Shown: positions 43,568-52,947, numbered from the stretch's first letter. The stretch is DNA of 64,000 nucleotides from Pseudomonas neuropathica (GCF_015461835.1 NZ_JACOPX010000002.1:372001-436000), one strand, 5' to 3'. Numbers and translations are program-made. Notes: generated by a model from the sequence alone, not told the origin.

Positions 43568-43933
43568 ATGTTCAAGATAACGCCAAACCCGCCGGTCACC
43601 GACCCGGCCTCCCCCTACGAATCCGCCGATTCGAAGAAATTCCACGAAGCCGCCGAGCGCGCACTCGACCACTATCTCGGTCCGACGAACGCCGACCTCA
43701 TGGCCACGCCCTACTCACCCAACACGCTGTACATGGCCAACCCCGAAGCCAACACCGAATCCCTGCTGGCCGACGCCAGCGAAACGCTGGGCTCGGCGAC
43801 CGTCATGCTCAACAACCATGCCGCGCAGGTTGAAGGCACACACCGCAAGACTTTGCAGGGTATTGCGCAAGTAGTGATGGTGGCGGAAATGGCCGTCAAT
43901 CGCGTGTTGGACAGGTTAGTGCCGACCGAATAA
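43568..43933 (+). CDS. DUF6124/DUF3077-type small Pseudomonas protein
   Basis: A 121-residue protein beginning MFKITPNPPVTDP, the hallmark opening of this Pseudomonas-specific family, with a helical C-terminal half (LLADASETLGSATVMLNNHA then VVMVAEMAVNRVLDRL). Function is unknown; members occur in many copies per genome. The ATG at 43568 has AAAGGGA eight bases upstream; the open frame extending to 43364 covers the structured leader and is not coding. A terminator follows immediately. Confidence 0.8.
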   Translation: MFKITPNPPVTDPASPYESADSKKFHEAAERALDHYLGPTNADLMATPYSPNTLYMANPEANTESLLADASETLGSATVMLNNHAAQVEGTHRKTLQGIAQVVMVAEMAVNRVLDRLVPTE

Positions 43934-43937
43934 CAAA

Positions 43938-43985
43938 AAAGCCCGCGACCCCAACTGTGATGGTTAGGTGGCGGGCTTCTTTTTG
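43938..43985. terminator. Terminator after the DUF6124-type gene
   Basis: GCCCGC at 43941 pairs with GCGGGC at 43971 with an A run before and CTTCTTTTT after. Confidence 0.8.
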
Positions 43986-43999
43986 CGGTGTGTCATTTA

Positions 44000-44325
44000 C
44001 CCTCACCCCAGCCCTCTCCCGGAGGGAGAGGGGGCCGAACGGGGGATATTGATTAGATACGCCGACCTGAAAGTGCTGCTGTGAATCCATAATCGACTCG
44101 GTCTTGCAGGTCGATGTATAGCGCCAGACACCTCGGTCAGTCCCCTCTCCCTCCGGGAGAGGGCTAGGGTGAGGGTGAAGGGGCGACCGTGAGATGTTCG
44201 CTAAATACACCGACCTGAAAGTGCTGCTGTGAATCCATAATCGCTGCAGATCTTTCAGGTCGGTGCATAGCGTCAGACAACTCGGTCAGTCCCCTCTCCC
44301 TCTGGGAGAGGGCTAGGGTGAGGGG
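44000..44325. repeat. Tandem intergenic repeat (about 148-bp unit) with palindromic ends
   Basis: CGACCTGAAAGTGCTGCTGT with following bases occurs at 44063 and 44211, and CTCGGTCAGTCCCCTCTCCC at 44132 and 44281, so a unit of 148-149 bases is duplicated. Each unit ends with a CCCTCTCC...GGGAGAGGG palindrome followed by CTAGGGTGAGGG, and an inverted third copy of that end lies at 44000-44033. No gene is present. The element is of the type found dispersed in Pseudomonas intergenic regions. Confidence 0.8.
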
Positions 44326-44334
44326 CTTTTCAGC

Positions 44335-44703
44335 TCAGAGACAAATCGCGTTGGTAAACACCAACCGATTGCCAAACGGATCGACAATCGTCATGTCCTG
44401 GCTCCCCCACGGCATCGCCTGAATCCCTGGATGCGAGAACTTGTAATCCTTAGCCACCAACTGCTGCTGAAACGCCTCCAGCTCATCGGTCTCGATCCGC
44501 AGCGCCGAACCCGGGCACGCATCGCCATGATGCTCGGACAAATGCAGCACACATTCACCGCGCGACACCTGCAGATACAACGGAAAACCCGCCTCGAAAC
44601 GGTGCTGCCAGTCGATCTTGAAACCCAGAAAGTCGACGTAAAACTCGACAGCCTTCGCTTCATCGAAGATCCGCAGGATCGGGGTGGTTTTGCCGAAGCT
44701 CAT
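44335..44703 (-). CDS. Glyoxalase/bleomycin-resistance superfamily protein
   Basis: A 122-residue VOC-fold protein. FDEAKAVEFYVDFLGFKIDW near residue 13-32 and MTIVDPFGNRLVF near 105-117 are the typical first and last strands. One such domain normally dimerises around metal sites. Members detoxify methylglyoxal or bind small molecules. The substrate is unknown. ATG at 44703. Confidence 0.85.
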   Translation of the reverse strand: MSFGKTTPILRIFDEAKAVEFYVDFLGFKIDWQHRFEAGFPLYLQVSRGECVLHLSEHHGDACPGSALRIETDELEAFQQQLVAKDYKFSHPGIQAMPWGSQDMTIVDPFGNRLVFTNAICL

Positions 44704-44812
44704 GGGGTGCTCCCTGACTGATTGGCCCCACAGTGTAGACGGGGTGGATGTCAGCAATTCGGCTTGGGCTGGCGTTTCTTTAATTGCACAGTGCCACTAT
44801 GAGACACAGTTC

Positions 44813-44889
44813 AAAAGATCGCAGCCTTCGGCAGCTCCTACAGAAGGTCGCATTCCCATGTAGGAGCTGCCGAAGGCTGCGATCTTTTG
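44813..44889. repeat. Inverted repeat pair (AAAAGATCGCAGCCTTCGGC type)
   Basis: AAAAGATCGCAGCCTTCGGC... at 44813 and its inverse to 44889 with a 15-base centre; same family as 36934-37022. Confidence 0.88.
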
Positions 44890-44901
44890 ACGTCAGCAGA
44901 A

Positions 44902-46359
44902 TCACTTAAACCCGTCGCGTAAATTCCCATCGCGTGCGAGAAACCGCCCTTCCCGGCGACCGTTTGCCTGTCCATCGCGATAGCTCAACACTCCATTGAT
45001 CCACACACCGTCAATCCCCTGCGCAGCCCGTTGCGGATCATTGAAATCCGCGACATCACGCACGGTCGCCGGATCGAACAGCACCAGATCCGCCCAATAG
45101 CCTTCACGAATCTCGCCGCGTTCCTTCAATCCAAATCGCGCCGCCGACAGACCGGTCATCTTGTGCACGGCGGTGTGCAGCGGAAACAGCCCGACATCAC
45201 GACTGAAATGTCCGAGCACCCGTGGGAAAGCGCCCCACAGGCGCGGATGCGGGAACGGGTCTTCCGGCAGTCCGTCAGACCCGACCATCGACAATGGATG
45301 CGCGAGGATTCTTCGTACATCCGCCTCGTCCATGCCGTAGTACACCGCGCCGGCCGGTTGCAGGCGTTTCGCGGCATCAAGCAGCGGCAGATTCCATTCG
45401 ACGGCGATGTCGATCAGGTCGCGGCCGCTGACTTCCGGGTGCGGCGTCGACCAGGTGATGGTGATGCGATGCGCATCGGTGACCTGCTTCAGATCCAGCG
45501 TCGAAGAACTCGCCGCGTACGGGTAGCAATCGCAGCCGACCGGGTGGGTTTTCGCGGCCTCTTCCAATGATGCGAGCAGCTCGGGACTGCGCCCCCAGTT
45601 ACCGACGCCGGCGCATTTGAGGTGGGAAATGATCACTGGCGATTTCGCATGTCGACCGATTTGAAAAGCCTCATCCATCGCTTCCAGCACCGGGGCGAAT
45701 TCGCTGCGCAAATGCGTGGTGTACACCGCGCCGAATGCCGTCAGTTCTTCAGTCAGTTGCATCACTTCATCGGTGGAGGCGTTGTAGGCGCTGGCGTACG
45801 CCAGACCTGTGGATAAACCCAACGCACCAGCCTCAAGGCTTTCGCGTAACTGTTCGCGCATCGCCGCGATTTCTTCTGGCGTCGCGGTGCGAAACAGGTC
45901 ATCCAGATGATTGCTGCGCAGCGCCGTATGGCCGATCAGTGCCGCCACGTTCAACGTGGTATTGGCCGCTTCGACCGCCGCGCGGTAATCGCTGAAGCGT
46001 GGATAAACGAACGCTGCGGCAGTGCCGAGCAGGTTCATCGGATCTGGCGGATTGCCCTTCAACGTCACGGGCGACGCACTGATCCCGCAGTTACCGACAA
46101 TCACTGTGGTCACGCCCTGGCTGAGTTTTGGCAGCATCTCTGGCTGACGAATCACCACGGTGTCGTCGTGGGTGTGCACGTCGATAAAACCGGGTGCCAG
46201 CACGCGACCGGCGGCGTCGATTTCTTCGGTTGCCGTGGCGTCGTGCAAGTCACCGATACGCTCGATGCGGCCCTCACCAATCGCCACATCGGCGCGGTAA
46301 CCGGGCATGTTGCTGCCATCGATGATCAGGGCGTTGCGAATCAGGGTGTCGTACAGCAT
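44902..46359 (-). CDS. N-acyl-D-amino-acid deacylase (D-aminoacylase)
   Basis: A 485-residue amidohydrolase. Metal ligands are in GFIDVHTHDD near residue 60, with the D-aminoacylase bridging cysteine in VGNCGISASP near 90, HLRSEF near 215, ISHLKCAG near 243 and SDGLPEDP near 365. It releases a free D-amino acid from its N-acyl form. It is the last gene of an operon with an RpiR regulator (one base gap) and a GntP permease, which implies uptake and use of N-acyl-D-amino acids, perhaps from peptidoglycan or other bacteria. Confidence 0.9.
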   Translation of the reverse strand: MLYDTLIRNALIIDGSNMPGYRADVAIGEGRIERIGDLHDATATEEIDAAGRVLAPGFIDVHTHDDTVVIRQPEMLPKLSQGVTTVIVGNCGISASPVTLKGNPPDPMNLLGTAAAFVYPRFSDYRAAVEAANTTLNVAALIGHTALRSNHLDDLFRTATPEEIAAMREQLRESLEAGALGLSTGLAYASAYNASTDEVMQLTEELTAFGAVYTTHLRSEFAPVLEAMDEAFQIGRHAKSPVIISHLKCAGVGNWGRSPELLASLEEAAKTHPVGCDCYPYAASSSTLDLKQVTDAHRITITWSTPHPEVSGRDLIDIAVEWNLPLLDAAKRLQPAGAVYYGMDEADVRRILAHPLSMVGSDGLPEDPFPHPRLWGAFPRVLGHFSRDVGLFPLHTAVHKMTGLSAARFGLKERGEIREGYWADLVLFDPATVRDVADFNDPQRAAQGIDGVWINGVLSYRDGQANGRREGRFLARDGNLRDGFK

Positions 46360-46360
46360 G

Positions 46361-47221
46361 TCAGTCTCCCAGCGGCAGGTGATCGTCGCCGCCACGGTAT
46401 TCGTCGAGCGCCAGTTTGATCCGCCGCAGACGCTCTTGATTGTCTTCAGGATTGGCCAGCGCCAGCTCGGTCGCCAGCACATCGATGGCGAGTAGCATGC
46501 CGTAGCGCGCCGCCGTCGGTTTGTAGATGAACGAGGTTTCGGCGCCTTGCAGCGGCAGGACGATGTCGGCCAGTTGCGCCAGCGGCGAATCGGCGCGGGT
46601 GATCGCCAGAATGCGCGCGCCGTAGTTGCGCGCCAGTTCCACGGTCTCCAGCAACTCCGGAGTGATGCCGGTCAGCGAGCAGACAATCACCACTTGTTCG
46701 GCGTTCAGGCTGGCGGCGGTGACGCGCATCATCACCGCGTCATGGCACACGGCAATCGGGTAGCCGAGGCGCACCAGGCGTACCTGCAATTCGTCGCTGC
46801 ACAGGGTCGAGCAACCGCCCATGCCGAACGCATGAATCATCCGTGCCTGACCAAGCATTTTCACCGCATCGGCGAAGCGTGATTCATCGAATCCGGCCAG
46901 GTGCTGGCGCAACGTGGTTTCGATGTCGCCGACGATCTGCCCATAGAATGCCGACTGCTCAGGCGTGCCCGCCGGGTCGAGAAAACGGCTGCCAACGCCG
47001 CTGGCCTGAGCCAGTTGCAGGCGCAGATCACGCAGGTCGCGACAGCCCACGGTGCGGGCAAAACGCGACAGCGTGGCGGTGCTGACTTCGGCGCGTTGCG
47101 CGAGGTCTTCGAGGCTGGCGCTCGCCGCGAAACCGACGTCGTCGAGCATCAGCCGGGCGATGCGACCTTCGCCGGCGCTGAAGGAATCCTGACGGGCGCG
47201 GATCTGGTAGAGGATGTCCAT
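46361..47221 (-). CDS. RpiR-family regulator with SIS domain
   Basis: A 286-residue regulator: N-terminal RpiR-type helix-turn-helix (ASLEDLAQRAEVSTATLSRFAR near residues 35-56) and a C-terminal SIS domain (MIHAFGMGGCSTLCSDELQVRL and VIVCSLTGITPELLE). SIS domains bind phosphosugars; here the ligand may be an amino-sugar or acyl amino acid derivative. Lies between gntP and the D-aminoacylase gene and presumably controls the operon. Confidence 0.88.
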   Translation of the reverse strand: MDILYQIRARQDSFSAGEGRIARLMLDDVGFAASASLEDLAQRAEVSTATLSRFARTVGCRDLRDLRLQLAQASGVGSRFLDPAGTPEQSAFYGQIVGDIETTLRQHLAGFDESRFADAVKMLGQARMIHAFGMGGCSTLCSDELQVRLVRLGYPIAVCHDAVMMRVTAASLNAEQVVIVCSLTGITPELLETVELARNYGARILAITRADSPLAQLADIVLPLQGAETSFIYKPTAARYGMLLAIDVLATELALANPEDNQERLRRIKLALDEYRGGDDHLPLGD

Positions 47222-47237
47222 GGACGGCGGGCTCCGG

Positions 47238-48587
47238 TTACAGCAGGTAAGAAAGGCCGATGGTCAGACCGAAAGCGACCAGCGAGATCAGCGTCTCGAG
47301 TACGGTCCAGGTCTTGAACGTCTGCGCGACCGTCATGTTGAAGTATTCCTTGATCAACCAGAAGCCGCCGTCGTTGACGTGGGAAAAGATAACCGAGCCA
47401 GCGCCGGTCGCCAGCACCAACAGTTCAGGGTGTGGATAACCCAGACCAATGGCCACCGGCGCGACCACGCCGGACGCGGTGGTCATGGCCACGGTCGCGG
47501 AACCGGTGGCGACGCGCATCAACGCCGCGAACAACCAGCCCATGATCAGCGGCGACAGGTGGAATTCGTGGGCGAGACCGACAATCTGATCGGTGACGCC
47601 AGCCTCCACCAGAATGCGGTTCAAGCCACCGCCAGCGCCCACCAGCAACGTGATGCTGGCAGTCGGCGCCAGACATTCGTTGGTGAATTTCAGAATCGAT
47701 TCACGGTTGAAACCCTGGGCGATGCCCAGCGTCCAGAAACTCAACAAGGTCGCCAGCAGCAGCGCAATCACCGAGTTGCCGATGAACAACAGAAACTGAT
47801 TGAAACCGCTGCCCGGGGTGGAAATCAGGTTGGCCCAGCCGCCGATCAGCATCAGCACCACCGGCAATAGAATGGTCGCCATGGTGATGCCGAAACCCGG
47901 CAGTTTGTCGCGCGGCTCGCGGTCGAGGAATTGTTTTTCCAGCGGGTTATCCGCCGGCAATTGAATGCGCGGCACGATGAATTTGGCGTACAGCGGCCCG
48001 GCAATGATTGCGGTCGGAATGCCGATGGCGATCGCATACAGCAAAGTCTGCCCGACCGACGCCTGATAGGCCTGCACCGCGAGCATCGCCGCCGGGTGCG
48101 GCGGCACCAGCGCATGCACCACCGACAGGCCGGCGACCATCGGCAAACCGACCATCAGAATCGACACGCCGACGCGTCGCGCCACGGTGAAAGCGATCGG
48201 CACCAACAGCACAAAACCGACTTCGAAGAACAGCGGCAAGCCGACCAGAAACGCGATGCAGACCATCGCCCAGTGCGCATTCTTCTCGCCGAATTTGTAG
48301 ATCAGCGTACGCGCCATCTGCTCGGCACCGCCGGACTCGGCCATCATCTTGCCGAGCATCGTCCCCAGCGCCACCACCAGCGCAATATGCCCCAGCGTCT
48401 TGCCCACCCCGGCCTCATACGCCCCTACCACACCCGAGGGCGGCATCCCCGCCACCAGTGCCAGGCCGATGGAAATCAGGGTGATGACAATGAACGGGTT
48501 GAGCCGGTAACGGGCAATCAACACGATCAGCGCAATGATGGCGACGGCGGCATAGACCAGCAGCCAATAGCCGAAGGAAGGCGTCAT
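47238..48587 (-). CDS. GntP-family permease
   Basis: A 449-residue inner-membrane transporter with about twelve helices. GntP-family landmarks: MPPSGVVGAYEAGVGKTLGHIALVVALGTMLGK-type segment near residues 50-80, GLPLFFEVGFVLLVPI near 112 and VHALVPPHPAAM near 150. The family moves gluconate, D-serine and related acids with protons. The operon partner, D-aminoacylase, suggests an N-acylated D-amino acid as cargo. ATG at 48587 chosen because the first helix starts right after it; the open frame upstream is not supported. Confidence 0.9.
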   Translation of the reverse strand: MTPSFGYWLLVYAAVAIIALIVLIARYRLNPFIVITLISIGLALVAGMPPSGVVGAYEAGVGKTLGHIALVVALGTMLGKMMAESGGAEQMARTLIYKFGEKNAHWAMVCIAFLVGLPLFFEVGFVLLVPIAFTVARRVGVSILMVGLPMVAGLSVVHALVPPHPAAMLAVQAYQASVGQTLLYAIAIGIPTAIIAGPLYAKFIVPRIQLPADNPLEKQFLDREPRDKLPGFGITMATILLPVVLMLIGGWANLISTPGSGFNQFLLFIGNSVIALLLATLLSFWTLGIAQGFNRESILKFTNECLAPTASITLLVGAGGGLNRILVEAGVTDQIVGLAHEFHLSPLIMGWLFAALMRVATGSATVAMTTASGVVAPVAIGLGYPHPELLVLATGAGSVIFSHVNDGGFWLIKEYFNMTVAQTFKTWTVLETLISLVAFGLTIGLSYLL

Positions 48588-48777
48588 GCGGTACTCCTCG
48601 AAAGGGTCACGTTCGAATGGGTTGTGAAACTCATAGATCATTTCGAGATCGAGATTTCAAACCGTATGAAAGTAATTTTCGTGGAGAGGCAAGGCGTGTC
48701 GCTAATGGATATGTCTTGTCGTGATTAATGAAAATTGCGGGGCGGGATTTACATGGTTTTACAGCCAACACAGCCCC

Positions 48778-48869
48778 CTGTAGGAGTGAGCCTGCTCGCG
48801 ATTGCGTCGTAACAGTCAATATCATCATTGGCTGAATGACCGCTATCGCGAGCAGGCTCACTCCTACAG
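48778..48869. repeat. Inverted REP pair (CTGTAGGAGTGAGCCTGCTCGCGA type)
   Basis: A 24-base arm at 48778-48801 is exactly inverted at 48846-48869. The rest of the 48588-48923 gap shows no gene; it should contain the gntP promoter. Confidence 0.88.
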
Positions 48870-48923
48870 TTTGATCGCATTCTTCCAGACAGAATGCGCA
48901 ACCTGTGGGACGTAGCGTACGGA

Positions 48924-49817
48924 TCACACCATTTCGTTACGAATCCATTCAACCACCGACGTGCGCTTCGGTGCCCAGCCCAGCAGTTCGCGGGCGTGTT
49001 TGCCGCGTACGCGGCTGTTGGAGCCGAGGCCGTAGTTGGCCATTTCATAGCCCCATTCGGCTTCGGCGTCTTTCAACGGCCAGTCTTGCGGTTGACCCAG
49101 GTTCAGGGCTGCGGCCATGGCGGTGGTCATGTCGATGAACGAGGCTTCGCCGCTTTCGACGAAGTAGAACGTGCCCGGAACGTTTTTGGTCAGCGCCAGC
49201 AGGTACAGGGCGACGACGTCTTCGATGTGCACGTTGGACCAGATGTTCTGGCCGGTGCCGACGTGGCGCACGACGCCGCTTTTACGCGCCTGCTTGAGCA
49301 GACGCGGCAATTGCACGCTGTCGCGGATAACGCCCAGGCTGTGGCCGTAGATCAGCGTGTTGCAAATCACCGCCGAGTTCACGCCGTCCTTCGCCGCTGC
49401 GAGGATCAGGTTATCGATTGCCACGCGCGCTGCTTTGTCGACAGTCGGCTCTGGCAAGTTGTCTTCGTAGTAGATGACATCGCTGGACTTGCCGCCGGAT
49501 GCATCGCCAACAATGCTCGAACCGCTGGTGTGCAAGAAGACTTTGCTGGAACCGCGCATCGCGTCGAGCAATGCTTCGACGGCGCCGCGATGGTCGCTGC
49601 TGGCGGCGTTGATTACTGCGTCGGCAGCACGGGCCTGTTCGGCGAGCAATGCTTTGTCGTCGAGGGTGCCGATGACCGGGGTCATGCCCAGTGCCTTGAG
49701 CTCAGCCGCTTGTTCAGGGTTGCGCACCAGACCGGTGACTTGATGCCCGGCCTTGACCAGACCGCTGGCGATGGAGCCGCCGATAAAACCGGCAGCGCCG
49801 GTGACGAATACGTTCAT
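48924..49817 (-). CDS. NAD(P)-dependent epimerase/dehydratase-type oxidoreductase (SDR)
   Basis: A 297-residue extended or atypical SDR. VTGAAGFIGGSIASGL at the N-terminus is the NAD(P) binding loop; the region VFLHTSGSSIVGD near residue 95 and IYYEDNLP then further down ICNTLIYG replace the usual catalytic Tyr-x-x-x-Lys in an uncertain way. Substrate unknown. A LysR regulator (49921-50832) lies upstream on the same strand. Confidence 0.85.
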   Translation of the reverse strand: MNVFVTGAAGFIGGSIASGLVKAGHQVTGLVRNPEQAAELKALGMTPVIGTLDDKALLAEQARAADAVINAASSDHRGAVEALLDAMRGSSKVFLHTSGSSIVGDASGGKSSDVIYYEDNLPEPTVDKAARVAIDNLILAAAKDGVNSAVICNTLIYGHSLGVIRDSVQLPRLLKQARKSGVVRHVGTGQNIWSNVHIEDVVALYLLALTKNVPGTFYFVESGEASFIDMTTAMAAALNLGQPQDWPLKDAEAEWGYEMANYGLGSNSRVRGKHARELLGWAPKRTSVVEWIRNEMV

Positions 49818-49920
49818 GGAGAAACTCCCTGCGTGAATAAGTGATGGGTCGAGTATCGGCCTGTGGGTCCGAGGGAAAAACCCGCCCTCGACCAATTCAC
49901 TCTTGCGCAGAGGTCACGAA

Positions 49921-50832
49921 TCAGCCCTTGAAATCGGCGCTGGCGTAAGCGGCGAGTTTGCTCTGGATAAAGTCGAGGAAACACTGAATGCGCAACGCCA
50001 GTTGCGAGTTCCGGTAGTACACGGCGTTGATCGGCTGGCGATAACCGCTGTTGAATTCAGCGAGCAAGACTTTCAGGCGCCCGGCCCGAATGTCATCGAT
50101 GGTCATGAAGTGCGACAGGCAGGCGATGCCCTGCCCTTCCAGCGCCAGATGGCGCACGGTCTCACCGCTGGAGGCGCTGATCGCCGGGGTGATCGGCCAG
50201 CGGTCACCGTGCACGTAGCGCAGCGGCCATTGGTTGAGGCCTTCGTTCTGAGTGAAGCCAAGCAAGGTGTGTTCGCTCAAGTCCGCGACTTGCTGCGGCG
50301 CGCCATGTTTTTTCAGGTAGGCGGGACTGGCGACGATCAGCAGCGGACTGCAACCGAGCGAGCGCGCATGCAGCGTCGAGTCAGCGAGGGTGCCGATACG
50401 GATGGCGATGTCGGTGCTTTGTTCCAGCAGGTCAATGATCAGGTCATTGCTGTTGAGTTCGAGCTGAATGTCCGGATAGAGGCGGCGGAACTCGTCGATG
50501 TACGGGACCACTGCGTGGAGCATGAACGGTGACGCGGCGTTGATGCGCAGGCGCCCGGACGGCGTTTGCTGGCGCGAGGACAGGCGTTCTTCGAGTTGAT
50601 CCATCTGATCGAGAATCAGCTTGGCCTGCTCGAAGAAATACTTGCCCTCTTCGGTCAGATCCATGCGCCGCGTGGTGCGGTTGATCAGTGTGGTATCGAG
50701 CTTGGCCTCCAGCTTCGACAACGTACGGCTGACCGCCGACGGCGTTTGCCCGACCTGTTCTGCAGCGGCGGAAATCGAACCGCATTCGATCACGCAGACG
50801 AAAATCTGCAACTCATCGGATCTGGCTTTCAC
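49921..50832 (-). CDS. LysR-family transcriptional regulator
   Basis: A 303-residue LysR regulator with the N-terminal winged helix (FVCVIECGSISAAAEQVGQTPSAVSRTLSKLE) and an effector-binding domain. I place the start at a GTG (50832), six bases after AGAGGA; the frame is open to a TTG at 50874 without a ribosome binding site. Neighbours are an SDR gene downstream and mdaB upstream on the same strand; its closest homologues regulate such oxidoreductases, but the target is not determined. Confidence 0.88.
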   Translation of the reverse strand: MKARSDELQIFVCVIECGSISAAAEQVGQTPSAVSRTLSKLEAKLDTTLINRTTRRMDLTEEGKYFFEQAKLILDQMDQLEERLSSRQQTPSGRLRINAASPFMLHAVVPYIDEFRRLYPDIQLELNSNDLIIDLLEQSTDIAIRIGTLADSTLHARSLGCSPLLIVASPAYLKKHGAPQQVADLSEHTLLGFTQNEGLNQWPLRYVHGDRWPITPAISASSGETVRHLALEGQGIACLSHFMTIDDIRAGRLKVLLAEFNSGYRQPINAVYYRNSQLALRIQCFLDFIQSKLAAYASADFKG

Positions 50833-50878
50833 GGGTGTCCTCTTTGAAATCGCCAAGATCGCAGATGACTGCAACTCT

Positions 50879-50910
50879 CTGTAGGAGCTGCCGCAGGCTG
50901 CGATCTTTCG
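50879..50910. repeat. Single REP-like arm
   Basis: CTGTAGGAGCTGCCGCAGGC and following bases match one arm of the 36934-37022 element with one change. No inverse partner is present nearby. Confidence 0.7.
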
Positions 50911-50940
50911 CTGTTACCACCGATAGTAGCCCGAAACCAT

Positions 50941-51531
50941 TCAGGCCTTCAGACCAAACACCTCGGTCAGATGCTGCTCGTAACGCGCGACATCAGCCTC
51001 GATGTTCGGCCGCTTCATCACGTCCACACAAAGGAACGTCGGCAATCCGGTCATACCGAGAAACTCGTTGGCCTTGTGGAACGGGAAGTACACCGCGTCG
51101 ACGCCTTTGGCTTCAAAGAAATCCGTCGGGTCATCGAAGGCCTGCTGCGGTGCATTCCAGGTCAGCGACAGCATGTATTGCTTGCCCTGAATCAGACCGC
51201 CGCTGCCGTACTTCTGGGACGCATCGGAACGGGTGCGGCCATCGCTGGCGTAGAGGCTGCCGTGGCCTTCGGTGAAGACTTCGTCGAGGTACTTTTTCAC
51301 CGTCCATGGCGCGCCCATCCACCAGCCCGGCATCTGATAAATGATCACGTCGGCCCAAAGGAATTTGGCGACTTCTTCAGCAACGTCGTAACCCTCGTCG
51401 ATGAAGGTGGTTTTAACGTCGACGCCGCCGCGATCAAGCACGCTCAGTGCGGCTTCGTGCAGGGTGGCGTTGTAGCGACCGTCAGAGTGGGCGAATTTTT
51501 TACCGCCATTGAGCAACAGCACTTTTTTCAT
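50941..51531 (-). CDS. mdaB: MdaB-type NAD(P)H:quinone oxidoreductase
   Basis: A 196-residue flavodoxin-fold protein. VLLLNGGKKFAHSDGRYN at the N-terminus and YQMPGWWMGAPWTVKKYLDEV near residue 65-85 are the FMN-binding hallmarks of MdaB. It reduces quinones by two electrons without radical formation. A YgiN-like monooxygenase gene starts 185 bases away on the opposite strand; in E. coli mdaB and ygiN are adjacent and form a quinone redox pair. Confidence 0.92.
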   Translation of the reverse strand: MKKVLLLNGGKKFAHSDGRYNATLHEAALSVLDRGGVDVKTTFIDEGYDVAEEVAKFLWADVIIYQMPGWWMGAPWTVKKYLDEVFTEGHGSLYASDGRTRSDASQKYGSGGLIQGKQYMLSLTWNAPQQAFDDPTDFFEAKGVDAVYFPFHKANEFLGMTGLPTFLCVDVMKRPNIEADVARYEQHLTEVFGLKA

Positions 51532-51715
51532 GAGAAAGCCTCGGCGCAGCCATTGGGCTGGATGGAGAAGGGAAACTGGAATGGCGGCAGATTAACGATC
51601 CGCCTCGCGCGGAATAAGGCCTGATTGCGCAAAATACATTTGATTAAAAAGCACGAATCCAGCGCCGATTGTTGCAATAACATCCGCGGCATTCTGAATG
51701 TGAGGAGTCGTTGTA

Positions 51716-52030
51716 ATGAGTGAACGCTTGGGTTTTATCCTGCACGCCAAGACCCGCCCGGAACAATCCGTGGCTTTCGAAGCGCTGTTTCGCGCCTACG
51801 TCGAACCGAGCCGCGCGGAGCCAGGTTGCATCGAGTACCACATGCTGCGTGATAAGGAAGATCCGACGCTGTTTATCTTCTACGAGATCTGGGCCTCCCA
51901 GGCGCACCTGGACGTGCATTCGAATTTGCCGCACATGAAGGCTTTCTTTGAACAGCGCATGGACTATCTGGAGCGCGATTTCGATATCCGCCAGATCGAA
52001 ATGCTCAGCGAAGCCTCGGCTAACCGCTGA
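51716..52030 (+). CDS. Antibiotic biosynthesis monooxygenase-domain protein (YgiN-like)
   Basis: A 104-residue ABM-fold protein. FILHAKTRPEQSVAFEALFRAYVEPSR, GCIEYHMLRDKEDPTLFIFYEIWAS-type and HLDVHSNLPHMKAF segments are typical of YgiN-like quinol monooxygenases. It is divergent from mdaB. The start follows GAGGAG. The 3' end overlaps the end of the convergent TauE gene by 11 bases. Confidence 0.88.
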   Translation: MSERLGFILHAKTRPEQSVAFEALFRAYVEPSRAEPGCIEYHMLRDKEDPTLFIFYEIWASQAHLDVHSNLPHMKAFFEQRMDYLERDFDIRQIEMLSEASANR

Positions 52031-52784
52031 TCAACAAATGCGCGCCGAGCGCGCCCATACCGACAAAGAACACCCGTTTGAACAACACGGCGCTGATCCG
52101 TTCGCGCAGCCATTGGCCCAGCAACATACCGAGAATGGCCGGGATCAGCGCCACCAGCGAAGCACTCAGCTCGCCGCCACCGAGGGCACCACGCCAGAGC
52201 AATCCAGCGGCCAGTGCCAACGTCGAAACGGTGAATGACAGGCCCAGCGCCTGCACCAGTTGATCGCGACTCAAGCCCAGCGCTTGCAGGTACGGCACCG
52301 CAGGAATCACGAAGACGCCGGTGGCCGAGGTGATGACACCCGTGATCAAACCGCACGCCGGACCGAGCCAGCCTTCATGGCGCGGATTGACGCTCAGCGT
52401 TGGCAGAAACAAGCCACTCAACGCATAGAGCAACAGCGCCGCGCCCAACCCGCGCACCACCCAATGCCCGCCCGCCATACCGATCGATAACGTGCCGATT
52501 GCGGTGCCGAAGAAGATCATCAGCAGCATCGGCCACAGGCGTTTGACCAGTCCTTTCAAGTGCCCGCCGAATGCCAGTTGCCAGACATTGGTCAGGGTGG
52601 CCGGGATGATCAGCAACGCGGCTGCCTGCGACGGCGCCATAGCCAGACCGAGCAAGCCCATGGCGACAGTGGGCAGGCCGAGGCCGATCACGCCTTTGAT
52701 CAGGCCGGCAACAATGAAGGTCGCGATGACCAGCATAGACAGGGCCAGGCCGAGGTGTTGGTAGAAATCTGTGAGTGTGTGCAT
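52020..52784 (-). CDS. TauE/SafE-family membrane permease
   Basis: A 254-residue protein with about eight helices and the TauE/SafE repeat (GLIKGVIGLGLPTVAMGLLGLAM near residue 28 and GLITGVITSATGVFVIPAVPYL near 145). The family exports sulfite, sulfoacetate or other organic anions. Substrate unknown. Divergent from a LysR gene that may regulate it. Confidence 0.9.
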   Translation of the reverse strand: MHTLTDFYQHLGLALSMLVIATFIVAGLIKGVIGLGLPTVAMGLLGLAMAPSQAAALLIIPATLTNVWQLAFGGHLKGLVKRLWPMLLMIFFGTAIGTLSIGMAGGHWVVRGLGAALLLYALSGLFLPTLSVNPRHEGWLGPACGLITGVITSATGVFVIPAVPYLQALGLSRDQLVQALGLSFTVSTLALAAGLLWRGALGGGELSASLVALIPAILGMLLGQWLRERISAVLFKRVFFVGMGALGAHLLISG

Positions 52785-52947
52785 GGCGCTACTCTGCGCC
52801 AGTCAGGGTTGGCTGAAAATCTGCCATATACTGATGCTGCCTCTTGCTGGACAAGAGGCTGATATTTTTTTGAAGCTGTCGGCCTCATCGCTGGCTTGCC
52901 AGCGATGGAGCCAGCCCAGACACCACAAAAACCAGAGGCTGCCAATC

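Noticed and set aside
30835..44889. Regularly recurring short palindromes that might suggest a CRISPR array
   Set aside because: They are inverted pairs dispersed between operons with no direct repeats and unique spacers in series; no cas genes are present.
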